DNA of 64,000 nt from Bowmanella denitrificans (GCF_002887595.1 NZ_PEBU01000007.1:62001-126000), one strand, 5' to 3'; counted from the first letter of the stretch, positions 38,623 to 50,763 are shown. Numbers and translations are program-made. The notes: generated by a model not told the origin, from the sequence alone.

Positions 38623-38919
38623 TCAGTCCAGCGGTTTGGAATGCTCAACCCGACTTTTAAGCTTCTGCCCGGGTCTGAAAGTCACTACACGCCTGGCTTT
38701 GATCGGAATATCTTCACCAGTCTTGGGGTTTCGCCCGGGACGCTCATTTTTCTGGCGCAGATCAAAGTTGCCGAAACCGGACAACTTCACCTGTTCACCT
38801 GATTCGAGAGCTTCCCTGACCTCTTCGAAGAAGGCTTCCACCATATCTTTTGCGTCGCGTTTATTGATGCCCAGCTTTTCGAACAAATGTTCAGCCATAT
38901 CGGCTTTGGTCAGCGCCAT
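38623..38919 (-). CDS. ihfA: Integration host factor subunit alpha
   Basis: A 98-residue DNA-bending protein, forming IHF with IhfB. It shows [24 protein letters not shown], the [22 protein letters not shown] beta-arm and the [10 protein letters not shown] tail. It lies 4 nt after pheT on the minus strand, the conserved pheS-pheT-ihfA operon, and ends at a strong terminator. Confidence 0.97.
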   Translation of the reverse strand: MALTKADMAEHLFEKLGINKRDAKDMVEAFFEEVREALESGEQVKLSGFGNFDLRQKNERPGRNPKTGEDIPIKARRVVTFRPGQKLKSRVEHSKPLD

Positions 38920-38923
38920 AAAC

Positions 38924-41311
38924 TCAATCCCTCAGAGATGCCTCAAATTGCTCTGACAACGCGGCCAGAATTTTCTCTACCACAGCTTGAATCTCGTGCT
39001 CTTCAAGGGTTCTCGCTGGGTCCTGCAGTATTAAGGAAATCGCCAGGCTCTTATACCCATCCGCAATGCCCTTTCCTCTGTAGAGGTCAAACAAGTTTAG
39101 GCCAACTAGCTGATTTCCACCAAATTTTTCTATGCAAGCAAGTATGTCAGCGACAGTATGGCTGTCCTTCACCAGCAATGCAATATCCCTGCGATTGGCA
39201 GGATAGCGGGAAATCTCCCTGGCCTGGGGTAAACGACGCTCACTCAGCGCGTCTAATTCAAGCTCAAACACATAGGTACGGCCATTCAGTTTAAGCTCTT
39301 TTTCAAACTGTGGATGCACCGCCCCAAGCAGTCCCACTTGCTTGCCATTGCGCAAAACGGCTGCAGCCTGACCAGGGTGCAAAGCGCTGTGTTCAATAGC
39401 CTGGAAGCTAAATTCCTGTGGCGCTGCAGTGGTGGCGATCAAGGCTTCCACTGCGGCCTTGGCATCGAAGAAGTCAACCGCGGTAGTCTCCATATCCCAA
39501 TGTTCTGCCTGTCGCTGGCCTGCCAGTACACCACCTATTACCGGCTGTTGTGACACACCAGCCGCTTCGCTGGCATCAGGCAAAAAACGCAAACCGGTTT
39601 CAAACAGCGCAATCTGGCTTTGCTGACGTTTCTGGTTATAAGAAACCGCCTGCAGCAAGCCTGGCCACAGGCTTAGCCGCATGGATGACATCTCAACCGA
39701 GATGGGATGCGGCAGTTCCAAGGCATCAAAGTCAGGGAACAGACTTTTTTGTACCTTCGGGTCAACAAACGAATAAGTAATGGCTTCCTGGAAACCCAGG
39801 CTGACCAAACGCTGCTTCATCAACATCAGTGGCGTGGATTGTTCACGATGACTGGACATTTCCAACCGCCCGATGGGCGACGCCGAAGGAATATTGTGAT
39901 AGCCATAAACCCTGGCCACTTCTTCAATTAAATCCTCGGCAATAGCGATATCAAAGCGGTAGCTGGGCACATCCACTGTCCAGGTATCGTTAGCATAAGT
40001 GACATCAAGACCCAGTCGCTGGAAAATATCTGTGACTTTATCGCTATCGATATGAATACCAATCAAGCGATCCAATCGGTTCCGATGCAGTTCAACGCGC
40101 TTATCGGTGGGCAAGTCTGCCTGACTGACCGCTTCGACCACGGGGCCAGGTTGACCGCCGACGATAGACAAAAGGAGTGCCGTGGCCCGCTCCATCGCAT
40201 CACGCTGCAACTTATAATCCACCCCACGCTCATAACGGTGCGACGCATCAGTGTGCAGACCATACTGGCGAGCCCGCCCTTTGATGGCTTCCGGGGTAAA
40301 AAACGCACTTTCCAAAAAGATATGCTTGGTCGAAGCGGTAACGCCAGAGGCTTTACCACCAAAAATACCGCCCATGGCCAGGGCTTTTTGTTCATCGGCA
40401 ATCAATAATGTGTTTGACGCCAGTTCAACTTCTTCGCCATCCAGTAATACCAGCTTTTCTTTATCGTCGGCCAGCCTGACATGCACGTCACCTTGCAGAA
40501 CATCATTGTCAAAAGCGTGCATTGGGTGGCCCAGTTCCAACAATACATAGTTGGTCACATCCACCACCGGGTCAATGCTGCGCACACCGCTACGGCGTAA
40601 ACGCTCTTTCATCCAGGTTGGGGTTTTGGCCTGCATGTTGACGTTTTCAATCACCCGGCCAAGATAGCGAGGACAGGCCTGCGGTGCGTCCAGCACGATA
40701 TTGCGACTAACATCAGTCGTTGCTTCAACCGGGTTGATGGCGAGGCTGTTTACCGCCAGTTGGTTTAACACCCCCACTTCACGGGCCAGGCCTTTGATGC
40801 CCAGGCAGTCGGCACGATTCGGGGTTAAATCCACTTCGACAGTGACATCGTCAAGCTGCAGATAATCACGAATATCCTGGCCGATTGGTGCATCGAGTGG
40901 CAGCTCAATAATGCCATCGTGGTCTTCTGATAAACCCAGCTCTGACGCAGAACACAGCATGCCATGAGACGGTTGACCACGCAGTTTGGCTTTCTTAATC
41001 TTAAAATCGCCCGGCAGTACTGCACCAACCACAGCTACCGCTACCTTTAAGCCAAGACGGCAGTTGGGGGCACCGCAAACGATGTCTAATAATTCATCAC
41101 CACCTACGCTAACTTTAGTTACGCGTAACTTGTCGGCATCAGGATGCTGGCCACATTCCACCACTTCCCCCACCAGTACACCACTGAAGTCTGGTGCTAC
41201 GGCTTCCACACCATCGACTTCCAGGCCGGCCATGGATAACTGCTCAGACAACGCCTCGGTGGAAATAGCAGGGTTAACCCATTCTCTTAACCACTTTTCA
41301 CTGAATTTCAT
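38924..41311 (-). CDS. pheT: Phenylalanyl-tRNA synthetase beta subunit
   Basis: PheT with PheS charges tRNA-Phe. The 795-residue protein has the N-terminal tRNA-binding domain ([18 protein letters not shown], about 50-70), the B3/B4 editing and B5 domains ([39 protein letters not shown]), the catalytic-like core and the C-terminal FDX-ACB domain ([15 protein letters not shown]). It lies 14 nt after pheS. Confidence 0.97.
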   Translation of the reverse strand: MKFSEKWLREWVNPAISTEALSEQLSMAGLEVDGVEAVAPDFSGVLVGEVVECGQHPDADKLRVTKVSVGGDELLDIVCGAPNCRLGLKVAVAVVGAVLPGDFKIKKAKLRGQPSHGMLCSASELGLSEDHDGIIELPLDAPIGQDIRDYLQLDDVTVEVDLTPNRADCLGIKGLAREVGVLNQLAVNSLAINPVEATTDVSRNIVLDAPQACPRYLGRVIENVNMQAKTPTWMKERLRRSGVRSIDPVVDVTNYVLLELGHPMHAFDNDVLQGDVHVRLADDKEKLVLLDGEEVELASNTLLIADEQKALAMGGIFGGKASGVTASTKHIFLESAFFTPEAIKGRARQYGLHTDASHRYERGVDYKLQRDAMERATALLLSIVGGQPGPVVEAVSQADLPTDKRVELHRNRLDRLIGIHIDSDKVTDIFQRLGLDVTYANDTWTVDVPSYRFDIAIAEDLIEEVARVYGYHNIPSASPIGRLEMSSHREQSTPLMLMKQRLVSLGFQEAITYSFVDPKVQKSLFPDFDALELPHPISVEMSSMRLSLWPGLLQAVSYNQKRQQSQIALFETGLRFLPDASEAAGVSQQPVIGGVLAGQRQAEHWDMETTAVDFFDAKAAVEALIATTAAPQEFSFQAIEHSALHPGQAAAVLRNGKQVGLLGAVHPQFEKELKLNGRTYVFELELDALSERRLPQAREISRYPANRRDIALLVKDSHTVADILACIEKFGGNQLVGLNLFDLYRGKGIADGYKSLAISLILQDPARTLEEHEIQAVVEKILAALSEQFEASLRD

Positions 41312-41325
41312 GCTGCTATTTATTC

Positions 41326-42751
<1,426 letters not shown>

Positions 42752-43975
42752 ATGAAAGTCTACACAGCACGGCAGGCAATTCTTAACCGACGGCAACAAA
42801 CCGTGGCCTATGAGTTGTTTTTCCGCGACGGCATTGAAAATGTCTTTCCCCGCCATGTCAAACCTGACGTCGCCACCAGTCGGCTGGTTTTGAATCAGCA
42901 CCTGAATCTGGGCTTTAAGACATTAAGCCGCAATAAAAAGGCCTTAATTAACTTTTCCCAGCAAAGCCTGCTGGATCAGACGCCGGCACTGTTACCCCCG
43001 GGTGATATTGTGATTGAGGTACTGGAGGATGTGGAACCCAGTGATGAGATCTACCAGGCCTGCCGGAACCTCTTCCATGCGGGTTACCGGTTTGCACTGG
43101 ATGATTTTGTTTATCATCCGGACTGGGAGCGTTTTCTTAATTTCGCCAAGCTGATCAAATTCGATATTCGTCGCACCAGCTTTGCTGAAATCGCTAATAT
43201 TTTGCCAACCCTGCGCCGTCGCAAAGGCGTGCGTTTCCTGGCGGAAAAAATTGAAAGCCACGAAGAGTTTGAACAAGCCAAGGATCTCGGCTTTGACTTT
43301 TTCCAGGGCTACTTTTTTTGCGTACCGGAAATGCTGGAGCATCAGGACATCGAAGCTCAGCACCATATGATCCTGGCGATTTATCTGGAAGTACTTAAAC
43401 CCAATTTCAGTTACAGCAAGCTGGCCATGTATTTTGAACGCGATTTGTCTCTGTCATACAAGTTATTGCGTTTTATTAATTCAGGGCTGTTTGACGTACG
43501 CGAGCCAATTAGTTCGATTAAGCAGGCGTTGATTTATTTGGGTGAAGAGCAAGCCAGAAAGTTTATCTGCTTAATTGCCACGGCGCATCTGGGTGGCAAT
43601 AACAAGCCACTGGAACTGATCCGAATGTCCATTCTACGCGCCCGATTCTGTGAGCTGGTCTGTGAAAAAACCGCACCAGGCTTATCTGGTATGGCATTTC
43701 TAACCGGCCTGTTTTCTTTGGTGGACGCCCTGCTCGGCTCGCCAATGGACAAAGTGCTGGAAAGACTGCCGTTGGAAGCAGACGTTAAACAGGCCCTGTT
43801 GGCAGAGCCTGGTATGCTTGGTTCCATTCTTGAACTGGTAAAAGCGTACGAAAGCGGCAGTTGGTTCTGGACACAAAAAGGCTGTTCGGCTCTGAATATC
43901 AAAGAAGAGCCGTTACCCGACCTCTACACCAGAGCGATAAAATGGTCAGAGGATTTTGAAACCAATACCGTCTGA
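42752..43975 (+). CDS. EAL-HDOD signalling protein (YuxH/CdgJ type)
   Basis: A 407-residue protein with an N-terminal EAL-like domain (about 1-190) and a C-terminal HDOD domain (about 200-400). The EAL motif is degenerate: it reads ELFFRDG in place of EALLR, and later phosphodiesterase motifs are changed (FALDDF, EKIES). It is therefore probably not an active c-di-GMP phosphodiesterase. In Vibrio, CdgJ of this type affects motility. It stands alone with a long leader. Confidence 0.88.
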   Translation: MKVYTARQAILNRRQQTVAYELFFRDGIENVFPRHVKPDVATSRLVLNQHLNLGFKTLSRNKKALINFSQQSLLDQTPALLPPGDIVIEVLEDVEPSDEIYQACRNLFHAGYRFALDDFVYHPDWERFLNFAKLIKFDIRRTSFAEIANILPTLRRRKGVRFLAEKIESHEEFEQAKDLGFDFFQGYFFCVPEMLEHQDIEAQHHMILAIYLEVLKPNFSYSKLAMYFERDLSLSYKLLRFINSGLFDVREPISSIKQALIYLGEEQARKFICLIATAHLGGNNKPLELIRMSILRARFCELVCEKTAPGLSGMAFLTGLFSLVDALLGSPMDKVLERLPLEADVKQALLAEPGMLGSILELVKAYESGSWFWTQKGCSALNIKEEPLPDLYTRAIKWSEDFETNTV

Positions 43976-43990
43976 CCCTGTCGCACAGCG

Positions 43991-44917
43991 TTACGCCATC
44001 TGCCTAAGCATATATCCCAGCGCCCCCTGTATTGCCGCCACCTGTGCCACAATACATTGCTCAGGGGTGGCGTTGTCGCTGTCAGGATAAACTTCAGTCG
44101 TGGTTACCCATCTGGCATCGGTGACACCGGCGCACAGCCCGAGCTTTTTGGTGTCATAATTCACCACCCCATGCTGCACCAGTGGTGAGCCAATCAACCG
44201 ATTGTTTTCATCTGCATCGGCAATATGGGTAACCTTTTCAACCGCATCCAGCACGGCGCGCTGGAAATCCGCTTCCGCTTTGTGGCTGTCTCCTACCAGA
44301 TAAAAGCCATCCGGAATATTCCAGTTGTCATGGCAAGTGCCGTCACGAGCCGCCAATGCCGGTCTGAATTCAGAATTATCGGTATCGGTGGTTTCGTGCA
44401 AATCAATATGCAACAGGATCGGCTCAGCGATCGTGCCCAGCAGTTTGATTAGCGCAGCCGACTCTCCCGCCGGGCTCTCGGCATAAAAAGAGCGGTTAGG
44501 GTCAATAGCTGATGGGTTCCAGCGGTTAATGGTTTCGTATCCCCAGGGGCTGATGCAAGGCACAATCAGCAGATTCATTTGTCCGGCATAGTCATCGGCA
44601 TGCGCTTGTGCAAAACGCAGAGCACCATGTACACCGCTGGTTTCATAGCCATGTACACCACCGGTAATCAGCGCCACCGGCTTGTTGCTTTGCCACTGAG
44701 CGGACTTGAGCGCAAATAGCGGGTAGGTCGCAGCACCGTATTGCAATTGTCCATATTGCAGCAGTGCTAACCTCGACTGCATGGTCTCTAGCGGCTGAAC
44801 AACATCAGTCTGGTAACTGCGCTTTACCGACTGGAGCGCCAGCCATTGCTGTTTGTCACTGTTATTCCAGGGCGTGCCTGGTGTACCTATAGGGTAAGGG
44901 TGTGCTGCTGCATTCAT
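43991..44917 (-). CDS. M14-family zinc carboxypeptidase-like protein
   Basis: A 308-residue protein with the zinc motif GGVHGYE (HxxE), INRWNPSAIDPNRSF and the third ligand in HIDLHE, as in M14 carboxypeptidases and succinylglutamate desuccinylase-like proteins. The product has no signal peptide, so it is probably cytoplasmic. It could act on a peptide or an N-acyl amino acid; the substrate is unknown. It lies convergent with the EAL-HDOD gene and divergent from cmoA. Confidence 0.8.
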   Translation of the reverse strand: MNAAAHPYPIGTPGTPWNNSDKQQWLALQSVKRSYQTDVVQPLETMQSRLALLQYGQLQYGAATYPLFALKSAQWQSNKPVALITGGVHGYETSGVHGALRFAQAHADDYAGQMNLLIVPCISPWGYETINRWNPSAIDPNRSFYAESPAGESAALIKLLGTIAEPILLHIDLHETTDTDNSEFRPALAARDGTCHDNWNIPDGFYLVGDSHKAEADFQRAVLDAVEKVTHIADADENNRLIGSPLVQHGVVNYDTKKLGLCAGVTDARWVTTTEVYPDSDNATPEQCIVAQVAAIQGALGYMLRQMA

Positions 44918-45065
44918 TTTTATTGATTACCAAGTTAGCCATATATTTATGGTCGCCTATGGTAGCAAATACGCACACAGTGTCATCCTCCGCCCTGTCA
45001 TAACATGGCTATTACACACGCCTTAGGCTAGAATAAGCGCCCTTTTTAAATCAGCCCCTTACAGC

Positions 45066-45800
45066 ATGATCTCATCAGGTAAAGACGCCATCTATTCCAG
45101 CCCGCTGGCACAAGTTTCTGATTTTCGCTTTGACGAAAATGTGGCCGAGGTGTTCCCGGATATGATCCAGCGTTCGGTACCGGGTTACAGCACCATAGTG
45201 GATGCGATTGGTCAGATGGCTGGCAAATATATGCAGGCCGGCGCACAACTTTATGATTTAGGTTGTTCCCTTGGCGCGGTGAGTCTGGCCGCCAGTCGCT
45301 ATATTCAGGCCCCGGGATGTCAGATTATCGGCGTGGATAACTCCCAGGCCATGATCGAACGTTGCCAGCGACATATTCAGGCGTTTAAGTCCGACGTGCC
45401 GATTCAACTGGTATGTGATGATTTACAGAATATCCGCATTACCAATGCCGCTATGGTAGTGATGAATTTCACCCTGCAGTTTATTGCACCACCACAGCGC
45501 CTGGATATCTTGCAAGGTATTTATCAGGGGCTGAATCCTGGTGGCATTCTGGTCTTGTCGGAAAAGATCCGTCACCCCAGCGAAGCTGGCAATGAGCTTC
45601 TGATTGAGCTGCATCACGAGTTTAAGCGCCGCAATGGTTACAGCGAACTGGAAATCAGCCAGAAGCGTACAGCGCTGGAAAATGTGATGCTCACCGACAG
45701 TTTCAGCCAGCACGAACAACGCCTTAAGCAGGCAGGTTTCAGTGATGTGCTGCTGTGGTTTAAGTGCTTTAATTTTGCGTCACTGGTGGCCATTAAATAA
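45066..45800 (+). CDS. cmoA: Carboxy-SAM synthase CmoA
   Basis: CmoA makes carboxy-S-adenosyl-methionine from SAM and prephenate for tRNA wobble uridine modification. The 244-residue protein shows DFRFDENVAEVFPDMIQRSVPGY, YDLGCSLGAVSLA and the LSEKIRH block, all conserved. It is followed after 57 bp by cmoB, its partner. Confidence 0.96.
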   Translation: MISSGKDAIYSSPLAQVSDFRFDENVAEVFPDMIQRSVPGYSTIVDAIGQMAGKYMQAGAQLYDLGCSLGAVSLAASRYIQAPGCQIIGVDNSQAMIERCQRHIQAFKSDVPIQLVCDDLQNIRITNAAMVVMNFTLQFIAPPQRLDILQGIYQGLNPGGILVLSEKIRHPSEAGNELLIELHHEFKRRNGYSELEISQKRTALENVMLTDSFSQHEQRLKQAGFSDVLLWFKCFNFASLVAIK

Positions 45801-45857
45801 TGGTGCAACAGCTTGGTTTCTAAGTCGTATCAACAGCAGTAAGTCAGAAGGTTGAGC

Positions 45858-46820
45858 ATGCAACAGTTTCAGGAGTTTTACCGCCGCATTGCCGGTACAT
45901 CACACAGTCACTGGCTGGAAGTGCTGCCCGCCCAACTGGCAGACTGGCAAGGGCAAAACAAAGCCGACCTGGACAAATGGCAAAAACTGCTGGCAAAACT
46001 CCCTGCCACCTCCCCTGCAGACGTAGACTTGCTCAGTCAGGTACGTATTGGCAGTGCGGCGGATATCAATGACTACACCCAGAAACAGATAATTGGCTTG
46101 TTGCAGCAATTCAAACCCTGGCGCAAAGGCCCCTTTCACCTGCATGGTATTCACCTGGATACCGAGTGGCGCTCTGACTGGAAATGGGATCGCGTGTTAC
46201 CGCATCTAAGCCCCCTTGCCGGTCGAAGTGTGCTGGATGTGGGCTGTGGCAGTGGCTATCACCTGTGGCGTATGCGCGGTCAGGGTGCTGAGTTGGTGGT
46301 GGGGGTGGACCCCTACCCGTTGTTTCTGATGCAGTTTCTGATCATGCAGCACTTTATTCAGGATCAGCAGGTCTTCCAGTTACCCCTGGGTATCGAAGCC
46401 TTACCGGCCCTTAACAGTTTTGATACGGTTTTTTCCATGGGCGTACTTTATCACCGTAAAAGCCCGCTGGATTTTTTGCAGCAGCTTAAGAGTCTGCTCA
46501 GAAAAGGCGGTGAGCTGGTGCTGGAAACCCTGGTAGTAGAGGGTGACGAGCACCAGGTTTTTCTGCCCGGCGAGCGCTATGCGCAAATGCGTAATGTCTG
46601 GTTTATTCCCAGCGTAAAGGCGCTGGAAAGCTGGTTGCAACGCCTGGGTTTTAAACATATTCGCACCGTGGATGTGTCCACCACCAGCGTCGATGAACAG
46701 CGCAGTACCCAGTGGATGACCACCCATTCACTCAAAGACTTTCTCGACCCTGAAGATCCCAGCAAGACCATTGAAGGCTACCCCGCACCGGTGCGCGCTG
46801 TCACTATTGCCACAGCCTAG
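45858..46820 (+). CDS. cmoB: tRNA U34 carboxymethyltransferase CmoB
   Basis: CmoB transfers the carboxymethyl group from carboxy-SAM to 5-hydroxyuridine 34 of tRNA. The 320-residue protein contains [27 protein letters not shown], the SAM motif [13 protein letters not shown], and [18 protein letters not shown] 45858 lies 7 nt from an AGAAGG site; an in-frame TTG at 45852 is less likely. It is paired with cmoA. Confidence 0.96.
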   Translation: MQQFQEFYRRIAGTSHSHWLEVLPAQLADWQGQNKADLDKWQKLLAKLPATSPADVDLLSQVRIGSAADINDYTQKQIIGLLQQFKPWRKGPFHLHGIHLDTEWRSDWKWDRVLPHLSPLAGRSVLDVGCGSGYHLWRMRGQGAELVVGVDPYPLFLMQFLIMQHFIQDQQVFQLPLGIEALPALNSFDTVFSMGVLYHRKSPLDFLQQLKSLLRKGGELVLETLVVEGDEHQVFLPGERYAQMRNVWFIPSVKALESWLQRLGFKHIRTVDVSTTSVDEQRSTQWMTTHSLKDFLDPEDPSKTIEGYPAPVRAVTIATA

Positions 46821-46845
46821 ACACTCATTGCTGCTTGACTAATTT

Positions 46846-47130
46846 CTATACAGCTGACGGCTTTTTATCGGCATGGCCCAGTGACTTATCCGGTGCAATG
46901 GCGTCACGCACGGCCTGCTTTAGTTCGGTAATCTCCGGAAATCTGCCCTGCTGTTTTCGGCTCCATACCAATTGCCCATTGGCGCTTACCTCAAAAATAC
47001 CGCCGCTGGCAGGAAGCAGTGACAGCTCGGTGATTTCCTGTTCGAACGTGCTTAACAGTTCCTGCGCCATCCAGGCAGAACGCAGCAACCAGCGGCACTG
47101 GGTACAATATTTGATTTCAACTTTTGCCAT
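46846..47130 (-). CDS. SelT/SelW/Rdx-family thioredoxin-like protein
   Basis: A 94-residue protein beginning MAKVEIKYCTQCRWLLR, with a CxxC in place of the selenocysteine-containing motif of the selenoprotein W family, and the later GGIFEVSANGQLVWSRKQQGRFPE segment. Such Rdx proteins are small redox proteins of unknown partner. It is convergent with cmoB. Confidence 0.85.
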   Translation of the reverse strand: MAKVEIKYCTQCRWLLRSAWMAQELLSTFEQEITELSLLPASGGIFEVSANGQLVWSRKQQGRFPEITELKQAVRDAIAPDKSLGHADKKPSAV

Positions 47131-47189
47131 ATTTTCTCTTTATGGACGGTGATCTGGCGTATTCAATAGCCGGGATGCGGACCGCACTC

Positions 47190-47747
47190 TTAGCCCGCAT
47201 TGTCGTATGCAGCTTTTATCCAGGCAATCACTTCATCGTCCACTTGTTCTGGATGGCTAAGCTTAACCCGATACTGGCACATCTGCCCGGCAGGTAGCTT
47301 TTCAAGACGTGGGGATTCTGGCAAGGCCTTTATATTCAACCCCAGTTCTACCCGGGTATTGGTGGCAGGTCCAATCATGGCAAATTGCTTGTTGCGACGA
47401 TAGCTGACATATTTTTGTTTTGCTGCCGTGTCAAACGGGCCAAACTGATTCATATGCTGCAAAAGGCTGTCGTGAATATCACGCAGGGCCGCCTTAGGTC
47501 CGGTGTACAAGGCATCCAGTGGGTTGGATTCACTTGCGGCTGTTGTCGTACTTTCCTTGGCAAAATGCGCCAGGGTATTGGCGTGTCCATGGCCCAGAGC
47601 GAACACATCCTTTAGCATTTTAACAATCTCGGTATGCTTGGTCAGGTTGCTCTGTTTAATAATGGCCTTAAGTTCATCCAGCGACTTTCCTGTAAGTTCT
47701 TCAATATTGTTAAGCTGGGTTGCCAGCGCCTTTTGCATATCGGCCAT
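47190..47747 (-). CDS. DUF4287 and DUF5655 domain protein
   Basis: A 185-residue protein. Residues about 1-65 match DUF4287 (KALATQLNNIEELTGKSLDELKAII, GHGHANTLAHFAK). Residues about 80-180 match DUF5655 (LYTGPKAALRDIHDSLLQHM, YVSYRRNKQFAMIGPATNTRVELGLNIK). The functions are unknown; the DUF5655 part resembles a DUF1801-type phosphate or nucleic acid-binding fold. It lies upstream of the SelW-like gene on the same strand. Confidence 0.82.
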   Translation of the reverse strand: MADMQKALATQLNNIEELTGKSLDELKAIIKQSNLTKHTEIVKMLKDVFALGHGHANTLAHFAKESTTTAASESNPLDALYTGPKAALRDIHDSLLQHMNQFGPFDTAAKQKYVSYRRNKQFAMIGPATNTRVELGLNIKALPESPRLEKLPAGQMCQYRVKLSHPEQVDDEVIAWIKAAYDNAG

Positions 47748-47808
47748 TATTCGCTCCTGTTGTTTATATGCAGTATAGAAAAGAGCTCGCCATTGTTGTT
47801 ATGGTTTA

Positions 47809-48360
47809 TCAGTCCGGGATGGCCTCGGGTGCAGACAAGGCTTTACTGTAAAACCCGGAAGGATCAAAACAGCAGACACGTTTTTTACCACTGGCCAGCA
47901 TATCGCAGGCATCACTGATGCGCTTTGCACGGGTTTTGGCCTGTTTAGCCGTGGTGATCCAGTGGATCCAATCCACGCGAGCCAATGTGGTGGTGGCCTG
48001 CCAGGTGGCCATCGCCTCGGGCGCCGATATCAGCGCGGCCTGTAAGTCAGCTGGAAGTTCTGGTTCTGGTTCAATCTCCACGGGTTTGACTTTAAACTCA
48101 GCTTCATCGCCCATGGTGACACCGGCAGCCTGCATCAGTTTTTGATCAATACGCAGCCAGTGGCTTTTCTTACCATCCGGCTCCAATAGTGCGGTAAAAG
48201 GCGCGTTATTCACTGTGCCTTCTATGCTGGTACGGCCCCGCCTGGGCAGAATGTCACTCACCGCCATCGGCAATACCACAAAAGCCCAGGGCTCGTTATC
48301 TGACGTATTGGCTTGTCGCAATTTGGCCTGAAATTTTGCCAGGCTATTTTGTTGTTCCAT
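47809..48360 (-). CDS. DUF1905/YdeI (OmpD-associated) domain protein
   Basis: A 183-residue protein with a DUF1905 beta domain (about 20-95, ending in EFKVKPVEIEPEPE) and the YdeI/OmpD-associated helical domain (about 105-170, with IHWITTAKQAKTRAKRI). These families are widespread and uncharacterised. ATG 48360 follows a GGAGG site at 5 nt. It precedes the DUF4287 gene on the same strand with a 61-bp gap. Confidence 0.82.
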   Translation of the reverse strand: MEQQNSLAKFQAKLRQANTSDNEPWAFVVLPMAVSDILPRRGRTSIEGTVNNAPFTALLEPDGKKSHWLRIDQKLMQAAGVTMGDEAEFKVKPVEIEPEPELPADLQAALISAPEAMATWQATTTLARVDWIHWITTAKQAKTRAKRISDACDMLASGKKRVCCFDPSGFYSKALSAPEAIPD

Positions 48361-48408
48361 CTTTACCTCCATTCTTGTTCACCCTCTTGTTGCACAGCCC
48401 ATATTAAC

Positions 48409-48661
48409 TCACTGTTGCCAGGGGTAGAAAACACTAAGTGGCGCGACACGATAGTTAAAAATTCCGCCACTCACCCCAGGATCGGCATCCATGATCGCTT
48501 TCGCTTCTTGCTCTGAGGCCACACGAAATACCAGGCGGCACATAACTGCGCCAGGCTGGGCCGGTTTCAATATGCACCACAAATAACGGCGATGGCGGTT
48601 GTTCACCCGCCAGGGCCGGCCAGCTTAACAATATTATCAGCAACAGATAAACCCTGTTCAT
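48409..48661 (-). pseudogene. Exported YciI-family protein, broken by internal deletion and frameshift
   Basis: From ATG 48661 the frame encodes a signal peptide (MNRVYLLLIILLSWPALA) and the start of an exported YCII protein, PLFVVHIETGPAW. After that it runs into unrelated residues. A second minus-strand frame gives the YCII C-terminus LVFRVASEQEAKAIMDADPGVSGGIFNYRVAPLSVFYPW, ending at 48409. Intact relatives have roughly 45-50 residues between these two parts, so a central segment is missing and the frame is lost. The gene is therefore very likely dead. The neighbours are intact. Confidence 0.75.
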
Positions 48662-48837
48662 GTTCAGGCTCCGGTTGAGAAGTGCAATAGCTGCGACGCT
48701 ATACAAACCGCTGCGCAGACTATGCCGTTAACTGTATCTTGGGCCCATCCTTTGTACAAACCAGTGCCACGCCTTAAAACACATCATGTTCGCCTGGTTC
48801 TCCTATACTGGATAGGTTATTCCTGTTGGAGCCTATG

Positions 48838-50151
48838 ATGCATCGCCGCACTTTTCTGACTGGAGCAGGCCTGGCCGTTGCCGCCACCAGCCTGAGTCAG
48901 CTGACCCTGGCAGACAATACGCAGCCACCGCAGAGCGGTGTGACTCCCCCTATTGCCCCGGCAGATTGGCAGGGGCTGAGAAAGCTGTTTCCGCTCACCT
49001 ATGACTATATTCATCTGGCCACTTTTCTACTGGCGTCACACCCCAAACCCGTGGCCGATGCCATTGAGGCACACCGGCGTGCCTTTGACAGTAACCCGGC
49101 AGATTACTGGCACGCTCATTTTATGACTATAGACGGGCAAATATGTGCAAGTGCCGCCGGCTATATGGGGGTTCGGGCTGAACAAATCGCCCTGACCGAC
49201 AGCACCACTATGGGGCTGGCACTGGTATACAGCGGCCTGAAACTGGCCGCCGATGACGAAATTCTGCAAAGCGTACATGACCATTACTCTACCGATTTGT
49301 CGTTGCAACTGCGCGCCGACCGCACCGGTGCCAAGGTCAAACGTATTGCACTGTATAAACACCCCGCAGCGGTTAGCGAACCAGAAGTGCTGGCAAATTT
49401 AAAAGCCGGTATTTCAGACAGGACCCGTGTCGTGGCAGTCACCTGGGTACACTCCTCTACCGGAGTTAAATTACCTGTTCGTGCCATGGCCGATGCCATA
49501 GCAAAAATCAATGCCAAACGCAGTGAATCACAACAGATTCTGTTTTTAGTGGACGGCGTACATGGTTTTGGTATTGAAGATCAGGATATCAGCCAACTGG
49601 GCTGTGACTTTTTTATTGCTGGTACCCATAAATGGATCTTTGGCCCTCGTGGCACCGGCGTGATTTGGGGCAACGGACGGGCCTGGCAAAGCAGTAATGC
49701 GGTTATCCCCAGCTTTAGTCAGTCATACGATGTGTGGTTGGGCAACAGCAGCCAGGACCAGGTGCCGATTGGTGAACATATGTCACCTGGTGGTTTTCAT
49801 TCGTTTGAGCATCGCTGGGCCTTACCCCAGGCCTTTGCTTTGCATCTGCAACTGGGCAAGGCCAATGTGCAAAAACGCATTCATCAACTTAATAGTCAGA
49901 CCAAACAGGGTCTGGCCAAGATGCCGCATGTGACACTTTATACCCCGATGGATCCCGGGCTTTCCAGCGGCCTGGTTTGTTTTGATGTAAAAGGTATGTC
50001 AGCAGATGATGTAGTAAAGGCCTTGCACAGTAAGGGGATTATTATGAGCGCAACCCCTTACCGACAATCTTATGCGCGCTTTGCTCCCAGTCTGATTAAT
50101 AATGAACAGGAAATAGAGCGGGCTTTGGCTGCAATTGCTGCACTGGCTTGA
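48838..50151 (+). CDS. Tat-exported class V aminotransferase-like PLP enzyme
   Basis: A 437-residue protein with a Tat-type signal (MHRRTFLTGAGLAVAATSLSQ) and an aminotransferase class V fold. The PLP lysine is in AGTHKWIFGPRGTG, with FLVDGVHGFG supplying the ring Asp. Relatives include isopenicillin-N epimerase-like and cysteine-desulfurase-like proteins. Export as a folded, cofactor-loaded enzyme fits Tat. The substrate is unknown. Adjacent ATGs at 48835 and 48838 follow a TTGGAG site. Confidence 0.88.
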   Translation: MHRRTFLTGAGLAVAATSLSQLTLADNTQPPQSGVTPPIAPADWQGLRKLFPLTYDYIHLATFLLASHPKPVADAIEAHRRAFDSNPADYWHAHFMTIDGQICASAAGYMGVRAEQIALTDSTTMGLALVYSGLKLAADDEILQSVHDHYSTDLSLQLRADRTGAKVKRIALYKHPAAVSEPEVLANLKAGISDRTRVVAVTWVHSSTGVKLPVRAMADAIAKINAKRSESQQILFLVDGVHGFGIEDQDISQLGCDFFIAGTHKWIFGPRGTGVIWGNGRAWQSSNAVIPSFSQSYDVWLGNSSQDQVPIGEHMSPGGFHSFEHRWALPQAFALHLQLGKANVQKRIHQLNSQTKQGLAKMPHVTLYTPMDPGLSSGLVCFDVKGMSADDVVKALHSKGIIMSATPYRQSYARFAPSLINNEQEIERALAAIAALA

Positions 50152-50170
50152 GGTGTTAATGGCTTGTTCA

Positions 50171-50644
50171 CCGCCGAGGCGCAGAGAGCGCAGAGTTTTT
50201 AAAAAATCATTTGAATTCACTCCTGATTTTCTCTGTGAACTCGGCGACTCTGCGGTGACAAATATCCTGCTTCTGCCGTTAGTTGTTTTATTGCATCTGG
50301 ATGATCATATTTCACCACAGAGGCACAGAGAACACGGAGTTTGAAGTGTTACCCCTTAGCGAGCGGTTTTCACACCTCCTCGTTTATGCGAGAAGACTTT
50401 TTGATTACCGCCGAGGCGCAGAGAGCGCAGAATTTTTAAAAAATCATTTGATTTCACTCCTGATTTTCTCTGTGAACTCGGCGACTCTGCGGTGACAAAT
50501 ATCCTGCTTCTGCCCTTTGTTGCTTTATTGCAACTGGATAATCATGTTTCACCACAGAGGCACAGAGAACACGGAGTTTGAAGTGTTAACCCTCAGCGTG
50601 CTGTTCTTGGCGCCTCCGCGTCTTTGCGAGAAGCCTTTTTAATT
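50171..50644. repeat. Two tandem copies of a 237-bp palindromic repeat unit
   Basis: Unit 1 (50171-50407) and unit 2 (50408-50644) share a starting CCGCCGAGGCGCAGAGAGCG. The first 180 bp are nearly identical and the last 55 bp diverge. Each unit holds an imperfect inverted repeat, with arms beginning near the CCGCCGAGGCG block and ending near GACTCTGCGGTG about 85 bp on. A second block follows, with CACCACAGAGGCACAGAG on one side and a GCG-TCTTTGCGAG arm on the other. This is the widespread degenerate repeat of proteobacterial intergenic DNA. Short frames inside it are not genes. The rest of 50152-50763 shows nothing else. Confidence 0.85.
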
Positions 50645-50763
50645 ACCACCTGGGCAATATTTCCAAGCTCGCCAACAACATACATCTGCACAAAGACTTA
50701 CATCATCGCAATTGCCTAAATAGTAGACTGTCTGCTTAAACATCAGATACAGGGAAGGGTTTT

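Noticed and set aside
50135-50495. Short frames in the 237-bp repeats
   Set aside because: They are products of the palindromic repeat; similar spurious peptides occur wherever this repeat is found.
50171-50644. CRISPR array
   Set aside because: Only two long units of 237 bp with internal palindromes, no short regular repeats and spacers, and no cas genes.
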